Of a stretch of DNA of 14,976 nt, positions 1 through 8,249 are shown one piece after another. How positions within the stretch are numbered: the first letter of the stretch is position 1; every line of letters begins with the position of its first letter. Origin of the DNA: Dehalococcoidia bacterium (lineage in GTDB: Bacteria > Chloroflexota > Dehalococcoidia > GIF9 > AB-539-J10); assembly GCA_029859145.1 (NCBI GenBank), contig JAOUDT010000008.1, positions 1 through 14,976 on the forward strand, written 5' to 3'. Made by a program: the position numbers and the translations under genes. The notes under the pieces were generated by a model. That model was not told the origin of the DNA. It did not search any database and worked only from the letters and a program-made list of their open reading frames with translations.

Positions 1-962
1 GTAGCCACTTCCCCCATCTTGGCCGCCGTTTCCCGGGAATGAAGTCTGCCCTCCAGGACGCCCTCTCGAATAAGATATGTCTTCCTTGCCGCCGTCCCTT
101 CATCATCGTATTCATAGCTTCCCCTCAAACCAGGCATTGACGGGTCATCAACGATGTTGAGATGTTCACCGCCGAATCTCTTTCCTAGGACCATGATCTG
201 CCTCAAACTTTCATTCTGATATACATGGTCGGACTCAGATAAATGTCCGAAAGCTTCATGAGCAAACACCCCGGCCAGAACGGGGTCCAGAATCACGGTG
301 TACTCTCCGCCTTTCACCTGGGGAGCGGAAAGAAGGGCAGCTGCACGCCCGGCTATCTCTCTAGCTTTCTCATTTAGCCCCTCCACGGCAGAAAATTCGC
401 CATTGCTGCCCAGGCTTAGCCCAGCCTGTTGAATCTCGTTACCCTCTCGAGCTATGGCTGTCAGCCGTGCACTAAGGTCAGTTTTAGCCTGTTCTATGTA
501 GCTGCCTTCGGAAGTAGCGAAGGTAGTCCTTCGCTTCACATCTCGATAGTTAATTCGTGTGCTCTGAATCTTAGGGCTACTTAACATAATATTATTATAG
601 CTGTCTAGAAACTCCTTCTTGGTCGCCAGTGGCATGGTTGTGGCATCCTTCCTCAACTGCGGCACCACTGTATCGACTGCAGGCTCGGTGGCGAAAAGCT
701 CAAACGATTCTTTGCCGGCTAGCCTTGCCTCCTCCACCGCCAGAGATACTTTCGCCTTCAACCCATCCAGGTGATTAAAGCTAACGAATCCCCAGCTACC
801 TCGAACTAAAGCGCGGATGTTTCCCCCCGAACTACGAGCCCGGCCTATTTCCTCCAGCCTCTCCCCTCTATACACAATGCTGGTAGCCTGGCTTTCTTCG
901 AAGTGAATTTCAATATAGTCGGCGTCATGGCCTTTCAAGGCATCGGCCATCAGATCGCGCAT
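1..962 (-). CDS. tldD: TldD/PmbA-family metalloprotease, N-terminal part (C-terminus beyond window)
   Basis: Partial gene read on the minus strand and running off the left edge; 320 codons are visible. TldD-type proteins are zinc metalloproteases that, with PmbA/TldE, process or degrade peptides in the cytoplasm (microcin maturation and CcdA turnover in E. coli). The sequence shows the family signature HExxxH as HEAFGH at residues about 235-240 (bases 260-243). It also shows the conserved DDEGTAARKTYLI stretch typical of TldD ('DDEG' followed by a linker to the barrel). The N-terminal region, with RGERLEEIGRARSSGGNIRALV, matches the usual start of short TldD proteins. I chose ATG at 962; ATG at 950 and GTG at 986 are alternatives, because an AAGAGG lies too close to 962 and rather far from 950. 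The gene is divergent from pyrF. The partner gene (pmbA) is not in view and could lie to the left. TldD rather than PmbA is favoured because HExxxH is intact. Confidence 0.88.
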   Translation of the reverse strand, partial: MRDLMADALKGHDADYIEIHFEESQATSIVYRGERLEEIGRARSSGGNIRALVRGSWGFVSFNHLDGLKAKVSLAVEEARLAGKESFELFATEPAVDTVVPQLRKDATTMPLATKKEFLDSYNNIMLSSPKIQSTRINYRDVKRRTTFATSEGSYIEQAKTDLSARLTAIAREGNEIQQAGLSLGSNGEFSAVEGLNEKAREIAGRAAALLSAPQVKGGEYTVILDPVLAGVFAHEAFGHLSESDHVYQNESLRQIMVLGKRFGGEHLNIVDDPSMPGLRGSYEYDDEGTAARKTYLIREGVLEGRLHSRETAAKMGEVA

Positions 963-1017
963 GCCTCTTATTGTAGCCTTTGTCACGAATAAAGAAAAGG
1001 ACTGTGCAATGCCGCTC

Positions 1018-1026
1018 TGGTATAAT
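1018..1026 (+). promoter_or_regulatory. Extended -10 promoter for pyrF
   Basis: TGGTATAAT is a perfect sigma-70 type -10 hexamer preceded by the TGn extension, 41 bases before the pyrF start codon. The -35 position (998-1003, AGGACT) matches the consensus at only 3 of 6 bases, as is common with extended -10 promoters. The same AT-rich patch could also serve the divergent tldD gene, but no convincing minus-strand promoter is visible. Confidence 0.55.
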
Positions 1027-1067
1027 AGAATGTTGCCAATCTCCTGATATTATCCTAGCGTACGACG

Positions 1068-1868
1068 ATGAACTTCACCGATAAACTGCTTGACGCCAGC
1101 CGCAAGAACAAGAGCTGGCTCTGCATCGGACTTGACCCCGACCCTGAGCTTATGCCCGTGGCAGATGTCCTACAATTCAACGAAGCCATTATCGAGGCCA
1201 CCTCCGACTTGGTCTGTGCCTATAAGCCCAATCTGGCTTTCTACGAAGCTTTGGGGACCGAAGGGCTGGCTATCCTGGAGAGGATGGTTAAAGAAATACC
1301 CGGCAATATTCCTGTAATTGGCGATGCCAAGCGCAGCGATATCGGCAACACGGCCAGGGCTTATGCTAAGGCTCTCTTCTCCGTTCTGGGCTTCGATGCC
1401 GCTACTGTCAACCCGTATCTTGGCTACGATTCTGTGGAGCCTTTCATCAGCTATGAGGACAAAGAAGTATTCATCCTATGCCGGACATCAAACAAGGGAG
1501 CCACAGATTTCCAGAACCTTCGCTCCGATGGCCTGCCGTTGTACGAAATAGTAGCCAGAAAAGCCCGAGAATGGAATATCCATGGCAACATCGGTTTGGT
1601 CGTTGGAGCTACCTATCCCGAAGAATTAAAGAAGGTCCGCTCAATTTGTCCCGAAATGCCTTTGCTCATCCCCGGCATCGGCGCTCAGGGAGGGGACTTG
1701 GCTTCGGCAGTTGGCTACGGAGTGGATGCCCGAGGTGAGAAGGCGATCATCAATGTGTCCAGGCAAATTCTTTATGCCTCCAAGGAAAAGGATTTCGCAC
1801 AGGCGGCTAGAAACGTGGCTGAAAAAATCCGCAACCAGGTCAATGACTATCGAAGTAAAGCTCGGTGA
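1068..1868 (+). CDS. pyrF: Orotidine 5'-phosphate decarboxylase (class 2 PyrF)
   Basis: Decarboxylates OMP to UMP, the last step of de novo pyrimidine synthesis, in the cytosol. The 266-residue length fits the longer class 2 PyrF group. Visible motifs are IGLDPD at 20-25 (phosphoribosyl-site strand), the lysine of YKPN at 52-55, and the catalytic GDAKRSDIGNT at 85-95, with the Asp86/Lys88/Asp91 array that protonates C6. The phosphate-binding loop is IPGIGAQGGD near the C-terminus, followed by NVSRQI. ATG 1068 gives the full N-terminus; no clear Shine-Dalgarno sequence precedes it. The 3' end overlaps the DUF951 gene by 26 bases in another frame, so the two are probably co-transcribed. No other pyr genes are nearby. 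Confidence 0.96.
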   Translation: MNFTDKLLDASRKNKSWLCIGLDPDPELMPVADVLQFNEAIIEATSDLVCAYKPNLAFYEALGTEGLAILERMVKEIPGNIPVIGDAKRSDIGNTARAYAKALFSVLGFDAATVNPYLGYDSVEPFISYEDKEVFILCRTSNKGATDFQNLRSDGLPLYEIVARKAREWNIHGNIGLVVGATYPEELKKVRSICPEMPLLIPGIGAQGGDLASAVGYGVDARGEKAIINVSRQILYASKEKDFAQAARNVAEKIRNQVNDYRSKAR

Positions 1869-2073
1869 CATAGTCCGGTTGCGCAAAGTGCACCCCTGCG
1901 GCAGCTACAAGTGGGAAGTAGTGACGGTGGGCGGCGACATCGGCCTCAAATGCCAGCGAATGATCCTTCTGGCCAGCCATGTGTTCAGGAGAAGACTGGG
2001 AGAATCTGTCTCCGAAAGCGACCAACAAACCAGCTTCGCGCCCCAACAAAACACGCCGCGATGGTCTAGGTAG
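1843..2073 (+). CDS. DUF951 family small protein, atypical cysteine motif
   Basis: A 76-residue protein of the DUF951 family, a small conserved family of unknown function in Firmicutes and Chloroflexi. The N-terminal half is textbook: LGDIVRLRK (7-15), HPCGSYKW (17-24) and a GGDIGLKC segment (30-37). Family members normally continue with a second cysteine (a CxxC-type pair followed by G, R/H and a hydrophobic VxLPR strand). Here the sequence goes straight from LKC to QRMILL, so only Cys19 and Cys37 remain. The C-terminal tail beyond FRRRL (about residue 53) is longer than usual, hydrophilic and without recognisable features. ATG 1843 is chosen because it begins the family match; the open frame extends upstream inside pyrF without homology. 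It overlaps pyrF by 26 bases. A decayed second copy lies at 12016-12154. The gene is convergent with lipA. Confidence 0.8.
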   Translation: MTIEVKLGDIVRLRKVHPCGSYKWEVVTVGGDIGLKCQRMILLASHVFRRRLGESVSESDQQTSFAPQQNTPRWSR

Positions 2074-2131
2074 TGCACCAAAAAACAGGCAATTGTTGAA
2101 TGGTGGAGCAAGATGAGCCGGGCTTCCGCTT

Positions 2132-3001
2132 TTAGTTCCGGGTCGCTGAGATATGCATTTCAGCAGCATTGAATGAGCTACGCACTAGCGGACCAGACAT
2201 AACAGCGACAAACCCCAATTTCTTTCCCACGATTCGATACTCTTCGAACTCTTCAGGGCGAATATACCGGACCAACCTGTGGTGCTCCAGCGAAGGCTGC
2301 AAATACTGCCCTATGGTTAGAAGGTCGCAGCCAGCCAGCCTGAGATCGGCCAGCACCTCAATGACCTCCTCCCGCGATTCACCCAGTCCTAACATGAGCC
2401 CGGATTTGGTCAAGAGCCTATTGTCGACCAGTTTAGCTTGTGTCAGAAGGTCGAGCGACCGCCGATATTTCGCTTGTGGACGAACCCCTGAGTAAAGCCG
2501 GGACACAGTTTCTATATTGTGGTTAAGAACAGCAGGGGAGGCATCTATCACCGCTTGCAAGGCAGAGGCTGACCCTTGAAAGTCGGGGATAAGGACTTCG
2601 ACTGCGATATTTGGATCATATTTATGGATCGCTCTGATGGTCTGGGCGAACTGGGAGGAACCGCCATCGGGAAGGTCGTCTCTGGTCACAGATGTAATGA
2701 CTAAATGCCGCAGACCTAGCCTACGGACTGCCTGCACAATATGGTCTGACTCTTGCGGGTCGGGAGCTTGGGGCTTACCAGTCTTCACCGCACAGAAGGT
2801 GCAATTCCGAGTACAAATATTGCCCAGTATCATGAATGTGGCTGTACCTTCAGCAAAGCATTTTGTCCGGTTGGGACACCGAGCACTTTCACAAACGGTG
2901 TGCAGTTCCAGGTCACGGGTGAGCTTTGTCGCTCTATTCAGTATCGTAGGCTCAAGAGCGTCCAACTTCAGCCATTCCGGACGTCTAGTATAGCCAGCCA
3001 T
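2132..3001 (-). CDS. lipA: Lipoyl synthase (radical SAM)
   Basis: Inserts two sulfurs into the octanoyl chain bound to lipoyl domains, such as that of GcvH, producing lipoyl-lysine. The protein has 289 residues. It shows both iron-sulfur motifs: the auxiliary cluster cysteines Cys37, Cys42 and Cys48 (CESARCPNRTKC) and the radical SAM CxxxCxxC at Cys63, Cys67 and Cys70. Near the C-terminus is the LipA-specific RSSFNAAE, whose serine ligates the auxiliary cluster. ATG 3001 is supported by AGGAG 8 bases upstream inside lipB. The gene overlaps lipB by 34 bases and is the last gene of the gcv-lpd-lipBA operon. The 58 bases to the convergent DUF951 gene show no clear terminator hairpin. Confidence 0.96.
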   Translation of the reverse strand: MAGYTRRPEWLKLDALEPTILNRATKLTRDLELHTVCESARCPNRTKCFAEGTATFMILGNICTRNCTFCAVKTGKPQAPDPQESDHIVQAVRRLGLRHLVITSVTRDDLPDGGSSQFAQTIRAIHKYDPNIAVEVLIPDFQGSASALQAVIDASPAVLNHNIETVSRLYSGVRPQAKYRRSLDLLTQAKLVDNRLLTKSGLMLGLGESREEVIEVLADLRLAGCDLLTIGQYLQPSLEHHRLVRYIRPEEFEEYRIVGKKLGFVAVMSGPLVRSSFNAAEMHISATRN

Positions 3002-3675
3002 CTATCACTCTCCTGTTCACAGCTTAGGCAGAATATCTCCGAGAAGGAAGGAAGTAGTTTTTCTATGATTGTCTCCATCGCTACCCAGTGCCCCAACAAC
3101 TCTGAAACTGACGTCATCACTTCGCCTGCTAGGCCGCAGGGCCTTACATATCCAAAATACCGCAGGTCGTTAGTTACATTGAGAGAAAACCCGTGCGTGC
3201 TAATGTGTTGGCTGATATGTATACCTATAGAGCAGACTTTCTTTTCACCGACCCAGACACCCGGGTACCCTGCCAGCCGGTACCCCTGGATACCCAGAGC
3301 CAGCAACAACTTGATGATAACCGCTTCTAATTTCCAGATGTATTCGCGCACACCCAGGCCGTTTTCTTTAAGGTTAAGGATGGGATAGCCTACAAGCTGT
3401 CCTGGACCATGAAAGGTAATGCCTCCCCCCCGATTGGTATGGACAAAGGCTATTCCCTCTCGAGCTAGTGTCTCCAAAGGAACAACTATGTCCTCTTCTC
3501 CCCTGAACCGCCCTATGGTGAAAACTGACGGGTGCTGCAGGAGCAGCAACACGTCACCAATTTTGCCCTCAGCTCTCGACTGCATTAGTCCTTGTTGCAG
3601 CTTCAGTGCAACCTCATATGGCACTGTCTCCAGGTAGGGGGCAATACAGGTCTTCTTGAACGTCCAAATACTCAT
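2968..3675 (-). CDS. lipB: Octanoyl-[ACP]:protein octanoyltransferase
   Basis: Transfers octanoate from acyl carrier protein to the lipoyl-domain lysine, the step before LipA. With the ATG at 3675 the product has 235 residues. Visible motifs are the RGGGITFHGPGQL acyl-binding loop (82-94), the conserved lysine in VGEKKVCSIGIH (Lys145/146), THGFSLNV (160-167) and the catalytic cysteine in VRPCGL (Cys180), which together form the Cys-Lys dyad of LipB. The open frame allows a TTG start two codons earlier (3681), but AGGG lies 8 bases before ATG 3675, and the two extra residues are not needed for the family match. It follows lpd with 10 bases between them and overlaps lipA by 34 bases. Confidence 0.95.
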   Translation of the reverse strand: MSIWTFKKTCIAPYLETVPYEVALKLQQGLMQSRAEGKIGDVLLLLQHPSVFTIGRFRGEEDIVVPLETLAREGIAFVHTNRGGGITFHGPGQLVGYPILNLKENGLGVREYIWKLEAVIIKLLLALGIQGYRLAGYPGVWVGEKKVCSIGIHISQHISTHGFSLNVTNDLRYFGYVRPCGLAGEVMTSVSELLGHWVAMETIIEKLLPSFSEIFCLSCEQESDRWLAILDVRNG

Positions 3676-3685
3676 CAGCAAAGCC

Positions 3686-5068
3686 CTAAACCCTCAGGAA
3701 GTGGATAGCGCCGTCGAACTGACCCATTGCTGTTTCGCGCACTGCTTCAGGTAGAGTAGGGTGGGCATGGATAGTGTGGGCAATGTCTTTGGCCGTTAGT
3801 TCCAGTCGTATGGCGACCGCGCCCTCGGCGATAAGGTCGCTGGCATGGGGGCCCATGATGTGCATTCCCAGAACTGTGCCATCGTCAGCATTACAAATCA
3901 TCTTGACCATACCAGTCGTCTCGCCCAAGGCGACAGCACGACCACAGGCTCTGAATGGAAACTTACTCACCTTATGAGGAATCCCGCTGTCCCTGGCTTC
4001 CTGCTCGGTGATGCCGACACCGGCTATCTCAGGCTGGGCAAAGATACAACTAGGGATGGCGCGATAATCTGCCCGGCGGGGACGCCCAACTGCATTCTCA
4101 ACAGCTACTTCCCCCTCATAGGAAGCGACATGGGCCAGCATGTTCTTGCCTAGCACATCGCCGACGGCATAAATATCTTTGACATTCGTCTCGAGGTACT
4201 GATTTACCTTGATAGCTCCCCCTTCCATCTGCATACCGAGCTCTGATAGCCCCAAACCCTCGGTGTGGGGCGCACGTCCGGTAGCCATAAGAACCATCTG
4301 CCCATCTGCTCCCCGCTCGCCATCTGGTGTATCCCAAACCACCCTGAGAACGGGTCCGTTGCTCTTGATGGCCTTGACCGCAGCTCCAATTCTGACTTCG
4401 ATGCCTTGCGTCGGCAAGGCCTGGGCGAAACGGCGACCAATTTCTTCGTCAACAGGCTCTAACTGGAGAGGACGTCTCTTGACAATGGTTACCTTTGTCC
4501 CCAACGCATTAAAGATGCTGGCAAACTCAACACCCACGTAACTACCCCCGATGACCACAAGACTCGCCGGAAGTTCTGTTAGCTCAAGGATATCATCAGT
4601 GGTCAGCACCCCAGGTAGGTCTCTACCAGGGATAGGGAGCGGCGTCGACTCCGAGCCAGTGGCGATAACAAGCTTCCTGGTCGCTATCTCTTCATCATTC
4701 ACTTTGACCAGGTGTGGAGAAAGAATCCGACCAGCACCCCGACAGACACGTATCTTGTTTCCTTTCATCAACCGTTCAACACTGGACACTAACTGCCTCA
4801 CAATGTTGTTCTTGCGAGCCATAATCCTTGAGAAATTCGCTTTGATGTTGTTGACCTCAATACCGAAATCGCTTGCCATTCTTGCCTCAAGGAGCACCTC
4901 CGCGCTTCTGGCCAGCGCCTTGGTGGGGATACAGCCCCGGTTAAGGCAGGTGCCACCTAGCTTGTCCTTTTCAACAACAGCCACTTTAGCCCCTAGGTGA
5001 GCAGCATGAATTGCCGCCACATAGCCAGCAGGCCCTCCGCCAATTATCACTATGTCTCTTTCATCCAA
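3686..5068 (-). CDS. lpdA: Dihydrolipoyl dehydrogenase (L-protein of glycine cleavage)
   Basis: Flavoprotein disulfide reductase that reoxidises the dihydrolipoyl arm of GcvH with NAD+. It has 460 residues, the usual length. The FAD-binding GGGPAGY lies at 10-16 and the redox-active disulfide at Cys41-Cys46 (GGTCLNRGCIPTKAL). A second dinucleotide fold, VVIGGSYVGVEFA, binds NAD. Next come the ATGRAPHTEGL and YAVGDV FAD motifs, then the dimer-interface His436-Glu441 pair (HAHPTLPE). The start is TTG at 5068. A GAGGAG (5082-5077) stands 8 bases upstream, and the start overlaps the gcvPB stop by 8 bases, which suggests translational coupling. Its position between gcvPB and lipB indicates a glycine-cleavage role, although it could also serve other 2-oxoacid dehydrogenases elsewhere in the genome. 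Confidence 0.95.
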   Translation of the reverse strand: MDERDIVIIGGGPAGYVAAIHAAHLGAKVAVVEKDKLGGTCLNRGCIPTKALARSAEVLLEARMASDFGIEVNNIKANFSRIMARKNNIVRQLVSSVERLMKGNKIRVCRGAGRILSPHLVKVNDEEIATRKLVIATGSESTPLPIPGRDLPGVLTTDDILELTELPASLVVIGGSYVGVEFASIFNALGTKVTIVKRRPLQLEPVDEEIGRRFAQALPTQGIEVRIGAAVKAIKSNGPVLRVVWDTPDGERGADGQMVLMATGRAPHTEGLGLSELGMQMEGGAIKVNQYLETNVKDIYAVGDVLGKNMLAHVASYEGEVAVENAVGRPRRADYRAIPSCIFAQPEIAGVGITEQEARDSGIPHKVSKFPFRACGRAVALGETTGMVKMICNADDGTVLGMHIMGPHASDLIAEGAVAIRLELTAKDIAHTIHAHPTLPEAVRETAMGQFDGAIHFLRV

Positions 5069-6515
5069 CGCCTTGACTCCTCATCTCCCAGCGCAGGTCT
5101 GGATTTCTGGCAGCTCTGACATCATCCAGCCGTTTAACCGGTGTGTTGTGGGGAGCACTATGCAAAACTTCAGGGTTTTCCTCGGCATCTCTGGCAATTT
5201 CTTTCATAGCCTCGATAAAAGCATCAAGGGTCTTTTTGCTCTCGGTCTCAGTGGGTTCGATCATCAGGGCCTCGTCAACTATCAAGGGGAAATAGACGGT
5301 GGGAGGATGGAGACCGTAATCAAGCAAACGCTTGGCGACATCTACAGTATGAACCCCCTTTGCCTTTTGCCGTCTGCCCGAAAACACTACTTCGTGCATG
5401 CAGGTGCGGTCGTAAGGCAGGTGGTAGTATGGTTTCAGCTTCTCCTTGAGGTAGTTAGCATTTAGAACCGCCTCCTCACTGACTTCCTTCAGCCCTGCTG
5501 CGCCCATAGAGCGGATGTAAGCATAGGCCTTACACATTACTCCGAAGTTTCCGTGGAAATTGGCTATCCTCCCTATAGACTTAGCTGGCGACACAAACTT
5601 ATACGTCCCACCATTCTTGTTCACCAAGGGCGAGGGCAAGAAATCGGCCAGATTCTCCCTAACGCAGACGGGACCTGAGCCCGGTCCACCGCCGCCATGG
5701 GGAGTGCTGAAAGTTTTATGGAGGTTTAGCTGGACATAGTCATAGCCCAACTCCCCAAATTTCACCCGCCCCAAGAAAGCATTCAAGTTCGCTCCATCAG
5801 CTCCAAGGAGCCCTCCCCTTTCATGAACCAGCTCGCTAATCTCCAACATTCGTGGGTCAAACAGACCTAGAGTAGTAGGCATGGTTAATGTCAAAGCAGC
5901 CACCTCTTCATCCATCGCCGATTCCAAGCTCTTCATATCTACATTACCTTCACTATCGGAAGCCACGACGCCTATCTCAAAGCCGCACATAACGGCACTG
6001 GCCGGGTTGGTTCCGTGAGAAGAATCGGTCAATAGTATCTTCTTTCGAGCTTTGTCCCCTCGGTCTTGATGGTATGCTTTTACCATTAGGAGCCCGCCGA
6101 ACTCACCGTGTGCTCCTGCTATAGGAACCAGGCTGGTAGCATGCATGCCAGTAATCTCAGTCAAATACTCCTGCAACTCAAACATAAGCTGCAGGGCTCC
6201 TTGAACAGACTCCCCCGGCTGGAGAGGATGGATTGAAGCAAAACCAGAGAGTTTGGCAATGTCTTCGTGCCATTTTGGATTGTATTTCATGGTGCAGCTG
6301 CCTAGCGGGTAAAATCCGGTATCTACTCCGTAATTGAGCTTGCTCAGGGCAATGAAATACCTCATTAGCTCAACCTCACTTACCTCAGGTAGCTCAAGCT
6401 CTTGCCGCAGAAGATCCCCGGGGGGCAATTCGGCCGGAGGTACATCCAGAGCCGGGAGACTGCACCCGATCTTGCCTGGCTGGCTAATTTTAGGGAGCAA
6501 GTAGTGATGACTCAT
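5061..6515 (-). CDS. gcvPB: Glycine dehydrogenase (decarboxylating) subunit 2
   Basis: Catalytic, PLP-binding half of the split P-protein, which decarboxylates glycine and hands the aminomethyl group to lipoyl-GcvH. The 484-residue length is normal for the separate subunit. Characteristic segments are GVDTGFYPLGSCTMKYNPK (about 63-81), SSHGTNPASA (165-174) and the PLP-lysine motif LNLHKTFSTPHGGGGPGSGP, with Lys267 as the expected Schiff-base residue. The C-terminal PTETESKKTLDAFIEAM segment is also typical. It lies 9 bases after gcvPA and overlaps the lpd start. No strong Shine-Dalgarno sequence stands directly before ATG 6515; the nearest GAGG is 18 bases away in the end of gcvPA, so coupling to gcvPA translation is possible. 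Confidence 0.96.
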   Translation of the reverse strand: MSHHYLLPKISQPGKIGCSLPALDVPPAELPPGDLLRQELELPEVSEVELMRYFIALSKLNYGVDTGFYPLGSCTMKYNPKWHEDIAKLSGFASIHPLQPGESVQGALQLMFELQEYLTEITGMHATSLVPIAGAHGEFGGLLMVKAYHQDRGDKARKKILLTDSSHGTNPASAVMCGFEIGVVASDSEGNVDMKSLESAMDEEVAALTLTMPTTLGLFDPRMLEISELVHERGGLLGADGANLNAFLGRVKFGELGYDYVQLNLHKTFSTPHGGGGPGSGPVCVRENLADFLPSPLVNKNGGTYKFVSPAKSIGRIANFHGNFGVMCKAYAYIRSMGAAGLKEVSEEAVLNANYLKEKLKPYYHLPYDRTCMHEVVFSGRRQKAKGVHTVDVAKRLLDYGLHPPTVYFPLIVDEALMIEPTETESKKTLDAFIEAMKEIARDAEENPEVLHSAPHNTPVKRLDDVRAARNPDLRWEMRSQGVG

Positions 6516-6524
6516 GTCTGGCTG

Positions 6525-7826
6525 CTAAAATCCTCGTAGAATTTCCACAAGTTTGTCTATCTCCTGTTTGGTGTTCATTTCGGTAACACAGAGCAGCATG
6601 GCATTATCTATCATGCCGCTTATGTCTAAGCCACCAATTATGCCTTTGTTGAAGAGGGCTCGGTTGATCTGGGATGGCGCTACCGGGCAACGAACGGCAA
6701 ATTCCCTAAAGAAAGGCTTTGAGAAAACCAGGGAATACCCCTTGAGTTCTGCTATTCTTTTGGCCGCATAGTGAGCTTTGTGATAGCACAGTTCGGCCAC
6801 GTGCTTGAGTCCTTTTCTGCCGAGGGTGGCTAGATAAACAGCTGCCGCCAGGGCCATCAAAGCTTCACTGGTGCAGATATTGGATGTGGCCCGTTCTCTC
6901 CGGATATATTGTTCACGAGTCACCAAGGTCATCACATATCCTGGCCTACCATCAACATCGACCGTCCTACCCACGATCCTGCCTGGCATCTGACGCAGGT
7001 ATTCTCGGCGACAGGCAAAGATGCCCAAACCTGGACCGCCAAAGCTTACCGGGTTGCCCAGCGGCTGACCATCAGCGACAGCAACATCAGCTCCATATTG
7101 TCCTGGCGGCTTAAACATCCCTAGAGAAATAGGGTCAACTATGGCGACGAACAAGGCGCCAATATCGTGCGCTTTCTGAGCATGGGCTTCCATCTCTTCA
7201 AGATAGCCAAGGAAATTGGGTTGCTGTACTACTAGACAGGCACAGTCTGAAGATAAGGTCGACCCCAACTCTATCGTCTCTATAGAAAGACTCCGACCTT
7301 TTACATAAGTACCTATCACATCACGGTAGGTCGGATTTACCGTGGTTGACACAGCAACCTTGCGCCTTTTCGTAATGATGCAGGCCATTATGGCTGCTTC
7401 TGCAGCCGCTGTGCTGCAATCGTACATGCCAGCATTGCTCACTTCCATCCCGGTGAGTTGACACACCAGTGACTGGTATTCATATGTGGTTTGTAGCGTG
7501 CCCTGGCTGGCCTCAGCCTGATATGGAGTGTAAGCAGTATAAAACTCGCTTCGACCTATAACGTGTTCAACCGTGCTGGGAATAAAGTGACGGTAGCTGC
7601 CGGCACCCAGAAAGCAAGCGTAGTTATCCAGATTGGCATTGCACCCTGCTAATTGGCTCAGCTCCTTCTTCAGTTCCAGCTCAGAAAGAGGGCGGGGTAG
7701 CTTGAACTCTGCGTGACGCACCTTCTCGGGAATATCCTCAAATAGCTCATCAATCGAACCGACACCGATTTCCCGCAGCATGGTCCTGCGGTCAGCGTCG
7801 GTATTAGGCAAATAGGGCGATGGCAT
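6525..7826 (-). CDS. gcvPA: Glycine dehydrogenase (decarboxylating) subunit 1
   Basis: N-terminal-type half of the split P-protein. It has the PLP-enzyme fold but lacks the PLP lysine, and forms the heterotetramer with GcvPB. The product has 433 residues. Family segments are the start PSPYLPNTDADRRTML, then FLGAGSYRHFIPSTVEHVI (about 73-91), YTPYQAEASQGTLQTTYEYQ (about 99-118) and PLGNPVSFGGPGLGIFA in the middle. RIVGRTVDVDGRPGYVMTL and the REQYIRRERATSNICTSEAL segment follow. It starts 20 bases after gcvH. The best purine-rich patch before ATG 7826 (GAGAGG) is rather distant, so translation may depend on read-through from gcvH. Nothing in it is unusual for the family. Confidence 0.95.
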   Translation of the reverse strand: MPSPYLPNTDADRRTMLREIGVGSIDELFEDIPEKVRHAEFKLPRPLSELELKKELSQLAGCNANLDNYACFLGAGSYRHFIPSTVEHVIGRSEFYTAYTPYQAEASQGTLQTTYEYQSLVCQLTGMEVSNAGMYDCSTAAAEAAIMACIITKRRKVAVSTTVNPTYRDVIGTYVKGRSLSIETIELGSTLSSDCACLVVQQPNFLGYLEEMEAHAQKAHDIGALFVAIVDPISLGMFKPPGQYGADVAVADGQPLGNPVSFGGPGLGIFACRREYLRQMPGRIVGRTVDVDGRPGYVMTLVTREQYIRRERATSNICTSEALMALAAAVYLATLGRKGLKHVAELCYHKAHYAAKRIAELKGYSLVFSKPFFREFAVRCPVAPSQINRALFNKGIIGGLDISGMIDNAMLLCVTEMNTKQEIDKLVEILRGF

Positions 7827-7846
7827 TGTACTCGTTACCCGCCTCT

Positions 7847-8248
7847 CTATTCTGACTCTCCTTCAGCTAATTCGGCCTCGAATTTATCATACTCCTCGCT
7901 ATCCATTAAGGCCGCAAGCTCTGAAGGCTTGCTCAATTCCAGCCTGACCAGCCAGCCAGCCCCGTAGGGGTCTTTATTTACCAGGCCAGGCTCATCAATG
8001 ACAGCCTGGTTGACTTCCAGTACCTGCCCGCTGACTGGTGCGAAGATATCCGAAACTGCTTTCACCGATTCTACCTCGCCCATTTTTTTGCCCTGTTCCA
8101 CCTGAGTTCCCGCTGCGGGCAAGTCCAAAAAAACTATGTCTCCCAGCTGAGATTGTGCATAATCTGCGAGCCCTACCTTCCCTTTATTCTCGGACTCCGG
8201 ACAAATCCACTCATGCTCTTTAGTATACTTATATTCTTTGGGTGTCAT
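7847..8248 (-). CDS. gcvH: Glycine cleavage system H protein
   Basis: Small carrier protein whose lipoyl arm shuttles the aminomethyl group between the P, T and L proteins. It has 133 residues, the usual size. The N-terminus KEYKYTKEHEWI and GLADYAQSQLGDIVFLDLP are typical, and the lipoylation site is VESVKAVSDIFAPVSG with Lys63 as the modified residue. The C-terminus holds DPYGAGWLVRLEL. The start is well supported: AGGAG stands 6 bases before ATG 8248, and the gcvT stop lies 1 base upstream. Together with the downstream lipB and lipA, the operon encodes both this carrier and the enzymes that lipoylate it. Confidence 0.97.
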   Translation of the reverse strand: MTPKEYKYTKEHEWICPESENKGKVGLADYAQSQLGDIVFLDLPAAGTQVEQGKKMGEVESVKAVSDIFAPVSGQVLEVNQAVIDEPGLVNKDPYGAGWLVRLELSKPSELAALMDSEEYDKFEAELAEGESE

Positions 8249-8249
8249 C

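Noticed and set aside
1711..1842. Upstream extension of the DUF951 frame inside pyrF
   Set aside because: The extra 44 residues are the +1-type shadow of pyrF, and the DUF951 match begins at the ATG at 1843.
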